Below are positions 15,869-24,705 of a stretch of 64,000 nucleotides of DNA, in pieces. The notes below the pieces were generated by a model. The model made no database searches, was not told the origin of the DNA, and worked only from the letters and a program-made list of their open reading frames with translations. The stretch is from Catellatospora sichuanensis (GTDB taxonomy: Bacteria; Actinomycetota; Actinomycetes; Mycobacteriales; Micromonosporaceae). Both the position numbers and the translations under genes were made by a program. The first letter of the stretch is position 1. Every line of letters begins with the position of its first letter. Where the stretch lies: contig NZ_VIQO01000010.1 in assembly GCF_007483665.1 (NCBI RefSeq), positions 1 to 64,000 of the forward strand. Direction: 5' to 3'.

Positions 15869-16669
15869 GTGGCGATGATTGACCGGATTGTGGAGATTCT
15901 GCGGGACACCGCGGAGGCGGTCGTCCTGCCGAGGTTCCGCAACCTGGCCGACGGGGAGATCGTCGAGAAGAGCCCCGGTGATCTCGTCACGGTCGCCGAC
16001 CGGGAGGCCGAGGTCATGCTGACCGCGCGGCTGGCGGCGCTGCTGCCGGGCTCGCTGGTGGTCGGCGAGGAGGCCGTCGCGGCCGACCCGGATGTGCTCA
16101 CCCGGCTGGACGACGACGGCGCGGTATGGCTGATCGACCCGATCGACGGCACCGGCAACTTCGCCGCCGGGCAGGAACCGTTCGGCATGATGGTCGCCCT
16201 GATGCGCGGTGGCGTGCCGGTGCTCGCGGTGATCTACGAGCCGGTCCCGGGGACCGTCGCCGCGGCCGAGGCCGGTGCCGGCTCCTACGTCGACGGCGTC
16301 CGAATGGTGCTGGACCACACCCCGGTCGGCGCGGAGCAGCTGCGCGGCGCGGTGATGACCAAGTACCTGCCGCCGGACCTGCGCGAGCAGGTGGTGTCCC
16401 GGCTGCCGAACCTCTCCGAGGCGGTCCCCGGGCTGCGCTGCGCGGCACGGGAGTATCCGGAACTGCTGCGCCAGACGCGGCACTTCGCGCTGTTCTGGCG
16501 GGCCAAGCCGTGGGACCACGCGCCGGGAGCGCTGCTGATGCGCGAGGCCGGCGGGGTGGTCCGGCACTTCGACGGCGCCGACTACGACCCGGTGCACCCG
16601 CGCAACGGTCTCGTCGTGTGCCGTGACGATGCGGTGTTTGGGCTGGTACGCAGCGTGTTGCTGGCATGA
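15869..16669 (+). CDS. Inositol monophosphatase family protein
   Basis: 266 aa, normal for the FIG/IMPase superfamily of Mg-dependent, Li-sensitive phosphatases. Metal ligands are visible: GEE at 66-68, DPIDGTGN at 90-97 and the later WDHAPGALLMREAGG with its Asp near 212. The substrate could be inositol phosphate, histidinol phosphate, fructose bisphosphate or PAP. Nothing nearby decides this. Start taken as GTG 15869; ATG 15875 is an equal alternative. Confidence 0.85.
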   Translation: MAMIDRIVEILRDTAEAVVLPRFRNLADGEIVEKSPGDLVTVADREAEVMLTARLAALLPGSLVVGEEAVAADPDVLTRLDDDGAVWLIDPIDGTGNFAAGQEPFGMMVALMRGGVPVLAVIYEPVPGTVAAAEAGAGSYVDGVRMVLDHTPVGAEQLRGAVMTKYLPPDLREQVVSRLPNLSEAVPGLRCAAREYPELLRQTRHFALFWRAKPWDHAPGALLMREAGGVVRHFDGADYDPVHPRNGLVVCRDDAVFGLVRSVLLA

Positions 16670-16807
16670 ACAACTTTCCTGTCGGCGCGCCGCTGCGGTA
16701 ATCTGCGTCGCGGCCGCGCGTCTGCGGGTGCCCCCGACACCCGTGGCGGCCGCCGCCGCGCGCACCCCCAGCTCCTTCCCTTCGCGGCGTGAGACGGAAG
16801 GATCCAC

Positions 16808-17845
16808 GTGACCCTGACGGTGCGCCCTCGCCGGCGTTTCGTGCCGGCCATCGCCATCGCCGTGGCGGCAGCGGTGCTCGTGACCGCGTTCCCCGCGGCC
16901 GCGCAAGCCGAGCCCAACGAGATCTCCTCGACCAAGGTGGCGCAGCTGCGCCAGACACTGGAGAGCGCGGCCGGTCAGTACCTCGAGGCCGAGGGCCTGC
17001 TCACCAAGGCCAAGACGGAGCAGGCCGCCCTCAACAAGACGCTGGTCCTGGCGGAGAACCGCTACCTGCGCGCCAAGACCGGGGTGCAGAAGTACGCGGC
17101 CGAGGCCTACAAGGCCGGCCGGCTGGGCGTCATCGGCGTCATGCTGAACGCCAACACGCCGGACGCCTTCCTGGCCCGCTCCGCCGCGCTCGAGAAGATG
17201 ACGGCCCGCGACGAGGCCCGGATCAGCGAGCTGGTCACCGCCCGCAAGGAGATCGACAGCACCAAGGCGGAGATCGACGGCCGGGTGCGCGAGCAGGCCA
17301 AGCAGATCGCGGAGATGGCGAAGCTGCGCGCGGCGACCGAGCGGGCGCTGTCGGCCGTCGGCGGGTACACCACCACCGGCTGGGTCGACCCGTACGCGCC
17401 GACCGCCGCGCCGGCCAAGCGCAACTCCGACGGCAGCTGGCCGTCGCAGGGCTGCACCGTGAACGACCCGACCCCGGCGAACGGCTGCATCACGCCGCGC
17501 ACCCTGCACAACCTGCAGCAGGCTCAGCGGTGGTTCCACTACTACGTCTCCTGCTACCGCTCCGGCGACATGTACGAGCATCCCAAGGGCCGCGCCTGCG
17601 ACTTCTCCTCGGAGCCGGACGGGTTCAAGAACTTCTCCTCCAAGGGTGCGAACAAGCTCTACGGCGACAAGCTGGCCTCCTTCTTCGTGAAGAACGCGAG
17701 CCGGCTCGGTGTCATGTACGTGATCTGGTACTGCAAGATCTGGCTGGCCGGATCGGGCTGGAAGACGTATCGCTCCGCGGGCGGCAGCTGCGGGGACGAC
17801 CCGGCCGGCGACCACACCAACCACGTTCACCTGTCCGTCCTCTAG
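16808..17845 (+). CDS. Secreted coiled-coil protein with ARB_07466-like C-terminal domain
   Basis: 345 aa. A signal peptide (residues 1 to about 35, ending AAAQAEP) is followed by a long Ala/Lys/Glu-rich coiled coil (about 40-185), a short linker and a C-terminal domain. The last has paired Cys (QGCTVNDPTPANGC, YVSCYRSGDM, GRACDF, WYCKIW, GGSCGDD) and ends DHTNHVHLSVL. That His-rich ending with an RACDF-type Asp resembles the DD-peptidase-like ARB_07466 fold. The layout parallels NlpC/P60 or RipA-type cell-wall enzymes, so a peptidoglycan role is inferred. GTG 16808 follows GGAAGGA. Confidence 0.78.
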   Translation: MTLTVRPRRRFVPAIAIAVAAAVLVTAFPAAAQAEPNEISSTKVAQLRQTLESAAGQYLEAEGLLTKAKTEQAALNKTLVLAENRYLRAKTGVQKYAAEAYKAGRLGVIGVMLNANTPDAFLARSAALEKMTARDEARISELVTARKEIDSTKAEIDGRVREQAKQIAEMAKLRAATERALSAVGGYTTTGWVDPYAPTAAPAKRNSDGSWPSQGCTVNDPTPANGCITPRTLHNLQQAQRWFHYYVSCYRSGDMYEHPKGRACDFSSEPDGFKNFSSKGANKLYGDKLASFFVKNASRLGVMYVIWYCKIWLAGSGWKTYRSAGGSCGDDPAGDHTNHVHLSVL

Positions 17846-18009
17846 CTGCGCGCTACATCGCCTCGGCGGTCGTTGTGGGTCCGGCCCACATGGCCGCCTG
17901 TGAGGTGTCTCTCTAGCGTGGTCCGCGACCCCGAGGTGACTCTTTTCGGAAACACCGCATCAACAGAGCGGCCTCGCGGCATCAGCAGATCACTCAACGA
18001 GGAGATGCA

Positions 18010-19242
18010 GTGAGCGAGCGCAGCAGACTGCACAGTTTTGCAGATAATGCCGGTTTGTCCCGGCGGGTGTTCGTTGCCTCGACGGTCGCCGCCGCCCTGC
18101 TGGCCGCGGCCGGTTGCAGCAGCCCGCAGGAGGCCGCGCAGGGCACGGGCGGGGACGGGGCCCCGGTCAAGGTCGGCCTGGTCTACTCCCAGTCCGGCGC
18201 CCTGGCCAGCTACGGAAAGCAGTACATCGACGGCTTCAAGGCCGGTCTGGCCCAGGCCACCAACGGCACCAACAAGGTCAACGGCCGGACGGTCGAGCTG
18301 CTCGAGGCCGACGACGCCGGTGACCCGGCCAAGGCCGTGTCCGCGGCGAAGGACCTGATCGGCAAGGGCGTCAAGATCCTCGCCGGGTCGGCCTCCTCCG
18401 GCGTGGCGCTGCAGGTCGCGCCGGTCGCCGCGCAGGACAAGACGCTGTTCATCTCCGGCCCGGCCGCCACCGACGGCATCACCGGCGTGAACCGCTACAC
18501 GTTCCGCTCCGGCCGCCAGTCGTACCAGGACGTGCTCGCCGCGAAGTCGTTCATCGGCGACGCCAAGGACAAGAAGGTCGTCGTCTTCGCCCAGGACAGC
18601 GCGTTCGGCAAGGCCAACGAGGCCGCGGTGACCGCGGTGATCGGCGGCGCGGGCGCGAAGGTCTCGGCGATCCTGGTCCCGGCCAGCGCGACCGACTTCA
18701 CCCCGTTCGCCAGCCAGGTCAACACCGCCAAGCCGGACCTGCTCTTCGTGGCCTGGGCGGGCACCACCGCCACCGCCATGTGGGGCGCGCTGGACCAGCA
18801 GGGCGTGCTCAGCAGCACGACCGTGGTGACCGGCCTGGACCAGAAGGCGTCGTACCCGGTGTTCGGCGCGGCCGGCGAGAAGATCTCCTTCCTGTCGCAC
18901 TACTTCGACGGCGCGACCGGCAACGACGCCGCCAAGGCGGCGGCCGCGAAGATCAGTGGCGGGCTCGACCTGTTCAGCCCGGACGGCTTCAACGCCGCAC
19001 AGATGGTGGTACGGGCGATCACCGAGGGCGGCGACGACGTCGAGAAGATGGTCACCGCGCTGGAGGGCTGGAGCTTCGACGGGGTCAAGGGCAAGATGAC
19101 CATCCGCAAGGAGGACCACGCCATGATCCAGCCGATGTTCCAGGTCAAGCTCGTGGGCTCCGGCCCGGCTGCCAAGCCGCAGCTGGTCAAGGAGCTGGCG
19201 CCGGAAGACGTCACCCCGCCCGCCGTTGCGATGAAGTCCTGA
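18010..19242 (+). CDS. Branched-chain amino acid/amide ABC transporter, substrate-binding lipoprotein
   Basis: 410 aa, LivK-like (periplasmic-binding fold type I). It begins with a twin-arginine-like SRRVFV and a lipobox AAGC near residue 36, so it is exported and lipid-anchored. The mature protein starts with VKVGLVYSQSGALASYGK, typical of LivJ/LivK/UrtA receptors. GTG 18010 is preceded by GAGGAG (17999-18004). It heads a tight five-gene operon (liv K-G-F-H-M order). The ligand may be a branched-chain amino acid, amide or aromatic compound; it is not readable here. Confidence 0.9.
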   Translation: MSERSRLHSFADNAGLSRRVFVASTVAAALLAAAGCSSPQEAAQGTGGDGAPVKVGLVYSQSGALASYGKQYIDGFKAGLAQATNGTNKVNGRTVELLEADDAGDPAKAVSAAKDLIGKGVKILAGSASSGVALQVAPVAAQDKTLFISGPAATDGITGVNRYTFRSGRQSYQDVLAAKSFIGDAKDKKVVVFAQDSAFGKANEAAVTAVIGGAGAKVSAILVPASATDFTPFASQVNTAKPDLLFVAWAGTTATAMWGALDQQGVLSSTTVVTGLDQKASYPVFGAAGEKISFLSHYFDGATGNDAAKAAAAKISGGLDLFSPDGFNAAQMVVRAITEGGDDVEKMVTALEGWSFDGVKGKMTIRKEDHAMIQPMFQVKLVGSGPAAKPQLVKELAPEDVTPPAVAMKS

Positions 19243-19245
19243 CCT

Positions 19246-20082
19246 GTGGACCACCCCTCCCCGGGTATGACCGAGGCTCCGCCCGCGCCGCACCAGCGGC
19301 CCGGACGGGGCCTCGGCTCCCCAGAAGCCACCGCCGCCGTGCTGGCCACCGACACGCTGACCTGGCGTATCGGTGAGGTCGCCATCGTCGACGGCGTGTC
19401 CCTGCAGCTGCACGCCGGTGAGTTCCTCGGCGTGATCGGCCCGAACGGGGCCGGCAAGACCTCCCTGTTCAACCTCATCTCAGGCCTGCGCGCGGTCACC
19501 GCCGGCCGGGTGCTGCTGCACGGCGCGGACATCACCACGCTGGCCCCGCACCGCCGGGCGCAGCGCGGCCTGGGCCGCACCTTCCAGTCCTCATCGGTCT
19601 TCGGCAGCCTGTCGGTCCGCGAGAACGTGCGGCTGGCGGTGCAGGCGCACCGGGGCGGCTCGATGGCGCTGTGGCGGCGCGCGGCGGCGTACCGCGAGGT
19701 CGCGTCGCGGGCCGACGAGTGCCTGGCCACGGTCGGGCTCGGCGCACGCGGCGACGCGCTCGCGGGCACGCTGGCCCACGGTGAGAAGCGCAAGCTCGAG
19801 ATCGCGCTGCTGCTGGCGGGCGAGCCGTCGGTGCTGCTGCTCGACGAGCCGATGGCCGGGGTGTCCGCGGAGGACGTGCCCGAGCTGGTCGAGGTGATCA
19901 GGGACCTGACCGCCCACAGCGGTCGCAGCGTGCTCATGGTGGAGCACCACATGGACGTGATCCTGGACCTGGCCGACCGCATCGCGGTGATGCACCACGG
20001 CGCGCTGCTGGCCTGCGACACCCCCGACGCGGTGATGGCCAACGCCACCGTGCAGGAGGCATACCTGGGGGAGGGCTTGTGA
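19246..20082 (+). CDS. ABC transporter ATP-binding protein, LivG-like
   Basis: 278 aa. Walker A GPNGAGKTS near 67, signature LAHGEKRKLEIA, Walker B LLLDEPMAGVS and switch His in VEHHMD. About 35 residues precede the conserved domain; an internal ATG at 19267 is an alternative start. It begins three bases after livK and shares one base with the next gene's ATG. Confidence 0.9.
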   Translation: MDHPSPGMTEAPPAPHQRPGRGLGSPEATAAVLATDTLTWRIGEVAIVDGVSLQLHAGEFLGVIGPNGAGKTSLFNLISGLRAVTAGRVLLHGADITTLAPHRRAQRGLGRTFQSSSVFGSLSVRENVRLAVQAHRGGSMALWRRAAAYREVASRADECLATVGLGARGDALAGTLAHGEKRKLEIALLLAGEPSVLLLDEPMAGVSAEDVPELVEVIRDLTAHSGRSVLMVEHHMDVILDLADRIAVMHHGALLACDTPDAVMANATVQEAYLGEGL

Positions 20083-20942
20083 TGGCAGAGCGAGCTGGTG
20101 AGCCCCACCACGATGGCACGGTGACGGCCGGCGAGCGCGTCGGCGAGACCGGCGCGACGAACCCGGACGGCGCTGTGGCAGCGGCCGAGCGGATCTCCGG
20201 GCCGCAGACGGCCGACGCCGGGACAGCGAGCCTGCTGCAGGTGGCGGACTTGTCGGTGCGCATCGCGGGGCTGCACATCCTGCAGGGCGTGTCGTTCGAG
20301 GTCGCAGCCTCCGGGGTGACCGTGCTGCTGGGTCGCAACGGCGTGGGCAAGTCGACCACGCTGCGTGCGATCCTGGGGCTGACCCCGCGCAACGGCACGG
20401 CGACCGGCTCGGTGCGCCTGGGCGGCGAGGAGATCCTCGGCCGGCCGACGCACGCGCTGGTCAAGGCCGGTCTGGGCTTCGTGCCCGAGGACCGGTGCGT
20501 ATTCGGCGGGCTGACCGTCGCGGAGAACCTGCGGCTGGCCGAACGCACCGACTCGCCCGACTACGACCTGGTCTTCAGCCTCTTCCCGGAGCTGTCCAAG
20601 CGCGCGAAGCAGCGGGCGGGCTCGCTGTCCGGCGGACAGCAGCAGATGCTGTCGCTGGGCCGGGTGCTGCTCAACCACAACCGGCTGCTGCTGATCGACG
20701 AGCCGACCAAGGGCCTCGCGCCCAAGGTGGTCACGGAGGTGGCCGAGGCCCTCGAACGGGCCGCGCAGGCGGTGCCGGTGCTGCTGGTCGAGCAGAACCT
20801 CGCCGTCGTACGCAGGCTCGCCGGCGACGCCGTCGTCATCGCCGCGGGCCAGGTCGCCTGGACCGGGCCGGGCGAGCAACTGCTGGCCGACCCCGCGCTC
20901 ACCAAGTCTCTGCTGGCCGTCAACGCTGCCGGGGGGCACTGA
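20082..20942 (+). CDS. ABC transporter ATP-binding protein, LivF-like
   Basis: 286 aa. Walker A GRNGVGKST near 88, LSGGQQQML signature, Walker B LLLIDEPTKGL and VEQN after the switch. A hydrophilic N-terminal extension of about 45 residues (Gly/Ala/Thr/Glu-rich) precedes the normal LivF start at LLQVADLSV, an odd addition for this family. ATG 20082 shares its A with the livG stop (TGATG), with GGGGGAGG seven bases upstream. GTG 20079 is a possible alternative. Confidence 0.9.
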   Translation: MAERAGEPHHDGTVTAGERVGETGATNPDGAVAAAERISGPQTADAGTASLLQVADLSVRIAGLHILQGVSFEVAASGVTVLLGRNGVGKSTTLRAILGLTPRNGTATGSVRLGGEEILGRPTHALVKAGLGFVPEDRCVFGGLTVAENLRLAERTDSPDYDLVFSLFPELSKRAKQRAGSLSGGQQQMLSLGRVLLNHNRLLLIDEPTKGLAPKVVTEVAEALERAAQAVPVLLVEQNLAVVRRLAGDAVVIAAGQVAWTGPGEQLLADPALTKSLLAVNAAGGH

Positions 20943-21832
20943 TGTCGACGATCGTCCTGATGACCGTCACCGGGCTCGGCCTGGCGGCGCTGTACTTCCT
21001 CGTCGCGTCGGGCCTGTCGCTCGTGTTCGGGCTCGCCGACGTGCTCAACTTCGCGCACGGGCTGTTCCTTTCCGTCGGCGCGTACGCCACCTGGTGGGCC
21101 GCGGGCAACCTGCCCGGCGCGGGTCCCGACGGGTGGGGGTTCGTGCTCGCCGTGGCCTTCGGGGTGCTGGCCGGGACCGTGGTGGCCGCGCTGGTGGAGC
21201 TGGTCATGATCCGGCCGCTCTACTCGCGCACCATCGAGCAGGTGCTGGTCACCGTCGGCCTGTCGCTGGCCGGGGTGGCCGCGCTGCAGGCCGGCTTCGG
21301 GGCGGACCCGCGCCCGTTCCCGCGCCCGTCGTGGACCCAGCAGGTGGTCACCATGGCCGGGGCCCGGGTGCCGCTGGACCGGCTGCTGCTGATCGTCGCC
21401 GCGGTGGCGGTGCTCGGCGCGCTGCTGGCCTTCCTGCGCTGGACCCGGTACGGCCTGATCATCCGGGCGGGGGTGGAGAACCGGGAGATGGTGACCGCGC
21501 TCGGCATCGACGTGCGCAAGGCGTTCACCCTGGTCTTCGCCATCGGCGGGGCGGCCGCGGCGCTCGCGGGCGCGCTGTCCGGGGTGTACTTCGGCAGCGT
21601 CTCGCCGACCAGCGGCGCCTCGCTGCTGATCTTCGCGTTCATCGTGGTCGTGATCGGCGGTATGGGCTCGGTGCTCGGCTCGGCGGTCGCCGCCGTCGCG
21701 GTGGGCCTGCTGCAGCAGTTCGTCAACTACTACGGCACCTCGGGTGCCGGAGACATCTGCGTGGTCGCGCTGCTGGCCGTCGTGCTGCTGTGGCGTCCCG
21801 CGGGCCTGGCCGGAAAGGCGGCGACCGCATGA
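20942..21832 (+). CDS. ABC transporter permease, LivH-like
   Basis: 296 aa, about eight membrane segments. Family motifs include GLADVLNFAHG near residue 29 and the cytoplasmic EAA-like loop with RAGVENREMVTALGID. ATG shares its first base with the livF stop (TGATG at 20940-20944). It pairs with LivM to form the channel. Confidence 0.9.
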   Translation: MSTIVLMTVTGLGLAALYFLVASGLSLVFGLADVLNFAHGLFLSVGAYATWWAAGNLPGAGPDGWGFVLAVAFGVLAGTVVAALVELVMIRPLYSRTIEQVLVTVGLSLAGVAALQAGFGADPRPFPRPSWTQQVVTMAGARVPLDRLLLIVAAVAVLGALLAFLRWTRYGLIIRAGVENREMVTALGIDVRKAFTLVFAIGGAAAALAGALSGVYFGSVSPTSGASLLIFAFIVVVIGGMGSVLGSAVAAVAVGLLQQFVNYYGTSGAGDICVVALLAVVLLWRPAGLAGKAATA

Positions 21833-22890
21833 CCACGACCCCGTCCGCGCTGTTCAAACGGTTCTGGCCGGTGGGCGCGTTCGTCGCGCTGGTACTCCTG
21901 CCGTACAGCGGGATCACCATCCCGGGGCTGTTCGACGGGCCGATCAACTCGCCCGGGGCGCTGCAGGTGCTGGCGCTGTGCCTGGTCTTCGGCGGGCTCG
22001 CGGCCGGCTACGACCTGCTGTTCGGGCGCACCGGCCTGCTGTCGTTCGGGCACGCGCTCTACTTCGCGCTCGGCGTGTACGGCACCGACATCCTCATCAC
22101 GAAGTACGGCTACCCGCTGCCGCTGGCCGCGCTGCTGGCGGTGCTGTTCGCGACCACCGTCGCGACGGCCCTGGGCGCGGTCGCGCTGCGCGTGCACGGC
22201 ATCGCCTTCTCCATGGTCACCCTGGCGTTCGGCCAGGTCGGCGCGATCCTGGTGGCCCGGGACCCGGGCGGCCTGACCGGCGGCGAGGAGGGCCTGTCGC
22301 TGGACGCCTCCGGGCTGCCCGGCGCGCTGGTCGGCGTCGTCAACACGGTCAACCTGTACTGGATCGCGCTGGCGTACCTCGGCCTGGTCGTGGTGGTGCT
22401 GCACCGGGTGGCGCAGTCGCCGACCGGGCGCGTCTTCGCCGGCCTGCGCGACGACGAGCGGCGCATCGGGGTGCTGGGGCTGGACCCGTACCGCTTCAAG
22501 CTGGTGTCCTTCACCCTGTCCAGCGCCCTCGCCGCGCTCGGCGGCGTGGTGTACCTGCTGCTGGCGGCGGGTGCGTCCCCGCACGTCGCGTCGTCGGACC
22601 TGACGCTGACCCTACTGGTGATGGTGGTGCTCGGCGGTCCGGGCACCCGGTTCGGCCCGGTGCTCGGCGGGGTGCTGTTCACCTACCTGGACCACCGGCT
22701 GACCGACTTCGGCGGGTCCGACGCGGTGGACGCGCTGCCCGGTGTGCTGGCCGGGCCGCTGTCCCAGCCGCTGTTCGTACTGGGCACGATCTTCATCCTG
22801 GCCGTCTACTTCTTCCCCGGCGGCCTGGCCGGCCTCGGCACCCGCCTGACCGCCCTCCGCCGCGCCGTCACCCCGCCCCCTCGCCCCTGA
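21829..22890 (+). CDS. ABC transporter permease, LivM-like
   Basis: 353 aa, about ten membrane segments. It has GRTGLLSFGHALYFALG, the LivM counterpart of the LivH loop, and the coupling loop with GLRDDERRIGVLGLDPYRFKL. Start overlaps the livH stop as ATGA. It is the last gene of the operon; the hairpin repeat at 22948 follows 57 bp later. Confidence 0.9.
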   Translation: MTTTPSALFKRFWPVGAFVALVLLPYSGITIPGLFDGPINSPGALQVLALCLVFGGLAAGYDLLFGRTGLLSFGHALYFALGVYGTDILITKYGYPLPLAALLAVLFATTVATALGAVALRVHGIAFSMVTLAFGQVGAILVARDPGGLTGGEEGLSLDASGLPGALVGVVNTVNLYWIALAYLGLVVVVLHRVAQSPTGRVFAGLRDDERRIGVLGLDPYRFKLVSFTLSSALAALGGVVYLLLAAGASPHVASSDLTLTLLVMVVLGGPGTRFGPVLGGVLFTYLDHRLTDFGGSDAVDALPGVLAGPLSQPLFVLGTIFILAVYFFPGGLAGLGTRLTALRRAVTPPPRP

Positions 22891-22947
22891 GCACTCACCC
22901 ACAAGCACCAGGCACGACACACTTGCTCCCGCCCGGATACCGCCTTT

Positions 22948-23014
22948 CATAGACGGTGGCCCATCTCATCGAGTCCGATCCACGGATAGTCGATGTGATA
23001 GGCCACCGTCTATG
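22948..23014. repeat. Convergent-gap hairpin element, copy A
   Basis: 25-nt arms (22948-22972 and 22990-23014) pair at 23 positions. The 17-nt loop holds an inner TCCG-ATCCA-CGGA hairpin. The right arm contains TCGATGTGATAGGCCACC, shared with copies at 38761, 46708 and 60282. It sits between the stops of livM (+) and the NlpC/P60 gene (-). No U-run follows. It is likely a bidirectional terminator, but the sequence conservation exceeds what a terminator needs. Confidence 0.85.
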
Positions 23015-23065
23015 AGGGGGCGGTGGGCGGCCGAGCGCCGATCGGTGCGGTGGGTCGGGCGCGGG

Positions 23066-24055
23066 TCAGTGGGTGGAGAGGACCACGCGGCCGAAGCTGT
23101 TGATGGGGAGCGAGTCGATGGGGTCGACGCGGACGCGCTCGCCGTACTGGGGGGCGTGGACCATCTTGTTGCCGCCCAGGTAGATGCCCACGTGGTGGAC
23201 GTCGCGGTAGAAGAAGACCAGGTCACCGGGGACCAGTTGGCCGCGGGAGATGGTGCGGGCGCGCTGCTGCTGGCGGCCGGAGCTGTGCGGGAGTTGGATG
23301 CCGATCGTGCGGAACGTGGCGGCGACCAGGCCCGAGCAGTCGAAGCCGCCCGGGCCCTCGCCGGCCCACTTGTAGTCCTTGCCGATCTGCGCCATCGCGA
23401 ACTTCAGGACCTTCTCGCTCGCGCCGGCCAGCCGCGGCACGGCCGGTTTCGCCCGATCATCGGCGCGGGCCAGCCGCCCGGTGGGTCCGTACGCCTTGAC
23501 CCGCAGCTTCTTGAGATCCGCGATCGCGGACTCGATCGTGGTGCGCTGGCGGCTGAGCTGCTTCTGCTGGTTCTTCTGCTGCTCGAGCAGGGCGTCCAGG
23601 GTGCGCTGGGCGGTGGCGTAGCGCTCCGAGGTGAGTGCCAGCTCGTCGATCTCGCGTTGCTGGTGCTGGGTGTACGACTTCATGAGCAGCAGCCGGTCGA
23701 CGATGTCGCGGGTGGTGCCCGCGTCGAGCAGCAGCGACAGCGACATGGACCGGCTGGACCGGTAACCGGCGGCCGCGAGCCGCCCGACGGCGCCCCGGCG
23801 CTGCGTGATCTTCTCCTTCAACGGTTCTATCTGGCGCTGCAGGACCCCGGTCTGCGCGGCCGTCGTCTTGAGGTCGTCGCGCAGCTCGTGGTATTTCTCC
23901 ACGACCACCTCGAGCTGGTCGGACTTGGCGCGGATCTGGCGGTCGAGCTCGGCGCTCGACGGTTCGGCGTGCGCGGCGCCCGACATGAGCACGGTCGACG
24001 CGATCAGCGTCGCGCCTGCCCATAACACGAGGCGCCGCGTGGCGGAGTTCGACAC
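23066..24055 (-). CDS. Secreted NlpC/P60 (C40) peptidoglycan hydrolase
   Basis: 329 aa. A signal peptide (about 1-30, ending AAHA) is followed by a long coiled coil (about 33-190, with a central break) and a C-terminal NlpC/P60 domain (about 215-329). The catalytic Cys is in FDCSGLVAATF and the His in HHVGIYLGGNKMVHAP. It resembles RipA/CwlO-like enzymes that cut D-Glu-mDAP links, with the coiled coil typically contacting FtsEX or blocking the active site. GTG 24055 is used; TTATAG lies just upstream on the minus strand, so the leader may be very short. Confidence 0.9.
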   Translation of the reverse strand: MSNSATRRLVLWAGATLIASTVLMSGAAHAEPSSAELDRQIRAKSDQLEVVVEKYHELRDDLKTTAAQTGVLQRQIEPLKEKITQRRGAVGRLAAAGYRSSRSMSLSLLLDAGTTRDIVDRLLLMKSYTQHQQREIDELALTSERYATAQRTLDALLEQQKNQQKQLSRQRTTIESAIADLKKLRVKAYGPTGRLARADDRAKPAVPRLAGASEKVLKFAMAQIGKDYKWAGEGPGGFDCSGLVAATFRTIGIQLPHSSGRQQQRARTISRGQLVPGDLVFFYRDVHHVGIYLGGNKMVHAPQYGERVRVDPIDSLPINSFGRVVLSTH

Positions 24056-24131
24056 GTGGTCTATAACGACAAAAGTGCATGATCGGTGCAGCCGGGGTCA
24101 GGTCGACGTGTCGAGTGACACCCGGCGCGTC

Positions 24132-24160
24132 TTGGCGCCGGTACCCCCAGGGGGTATGGT
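24132..24160 (+). promoter_or_regulatory. csoR promoter with overlapping CsoR operator
   Basis: TTGGCG (24132-24137), 17-nt spacer, TATGGT (24155-24160). The perfect 15-bp palindrome TACCCCCAGGGGGTA (24142-24156) covers the spacer and the first bases of the -10. C-tract/G-tract palindromes are the known CsoR binding pattern, so bound CsoR would block RNA polymerase until copper releases it. GTG follows the -10 by six bases, which predicts a leaderless mRNA. Confidence 0.75.
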
Positions 24161-24166
24161 GAGATC

Positions 24167-24469
24167 GTGGAGAGCAGCGAGAAGGCCCCGGTCAGTTACG
24201 CCCACGACGACGACAAGCAGGCGCTGCTGGCGCGGCTGAAGCGGGTCGAGGGGCAGGTGCGCGGGCTGCAGCGGATGGTCGAGCAGGACACGTACTGTGT
24301 CGACGTCCTCACGCAGATCTCGGCCGCCACCCGGGCCCTCCAGGCCGTCGCGCTCGGGCTGCTGGAGGGTCATCTCAACCACTGCGTGGTGGACGCTGCC
24401 CGGCAGGGCGACCCCGCCGCCAAAGTCAAGGAAGCCACCGAGGCGATCGCTCGCCTGGTCCGGTCATAG
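24167..24469 (+). CDS. csoR: Copper-sensing repressor CsoR
   Basis: 100 aa, all-helical DUF156 family. The Cu(I) ligands Cys-His-Cys are present at C44, H69 and C73, with the same 25- and 4-residue spacing as C36/H61/C65 of M. tuberculosis CsoR. GTG 24167 lies six bases after the -10, so no ribosome site is expected. It is the first gene of the copper operon and very likely represses it through the operator at 24142. Confidence 0.93.
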   Translation: MESSEKAPVSYAHDDDKQALLARLKRVEGQVRGLQRMVEQDTYCVDVLTQISAATRALQAVALGLLEGHLNHCVVDAARQGDPAAKVKEATEAIARLVRS

Positions 24470-24486
24470 GTCGTAGGGAGACCGCG

Positions 24487-24705
24487 ATGTCCGTTCGGAC
24501 GACATACCAGATCACCGGCATGACCTGCGGGCACTGCGCCAGCGCGGTGACCCGGGAGCTCACCGCGCTGCCCGGCGTGAAGGAGGTCGAGATCGACCTC
24601 GCCGCGGGCAACGCCGCAGTCGTCAGCGATTCCGTGCTGCCGCTCGACGAGGTGCGCAACGCGGTCGACGAGGCGGGTTACCAGCTGGCCGGCGTCGATG
24701 CCTGA
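24487..24705 (+). CDS. copZ: Copper chaperone CopZ-like (HMA domain)
   Basis: 72 aa, a single heavy-metal-associated ferredoxin-like domain. The metal site is GMTCGHC near residues 11-17. It would carry Cu(I) to the P-type ATPase or to CsoR. ATG 24487 is 17 bp after csoR, with GTAGGGAG upstream. The 3' end overlaps the next gene by eight bases. Confidence 0.92.
   Translation: MSVRTTYQITGMTCGHCASAVTRELTALPGVKEVEIDLAAGNAAVVSDSVLPLDEVRNAVDEAGYQLAGVDA

Noticed and set aside
16670-16807. Riboswitch (c-di-AMP type) before the secreted coiled-coil gene
   Set aside because: The GC-rich leader lacks the conserved c-di-AMP riboswitch core as I remember it. Only a possible TTCCTG-N17-TAATCT promoter (16676-16704) is visible.
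17874-17890. TGTGGG-TCCGG-CCCACA hairpin as terminator
   Set aside because: The stem is only six bases with no U-run; it is too weak to call in this GC-rich sequence.
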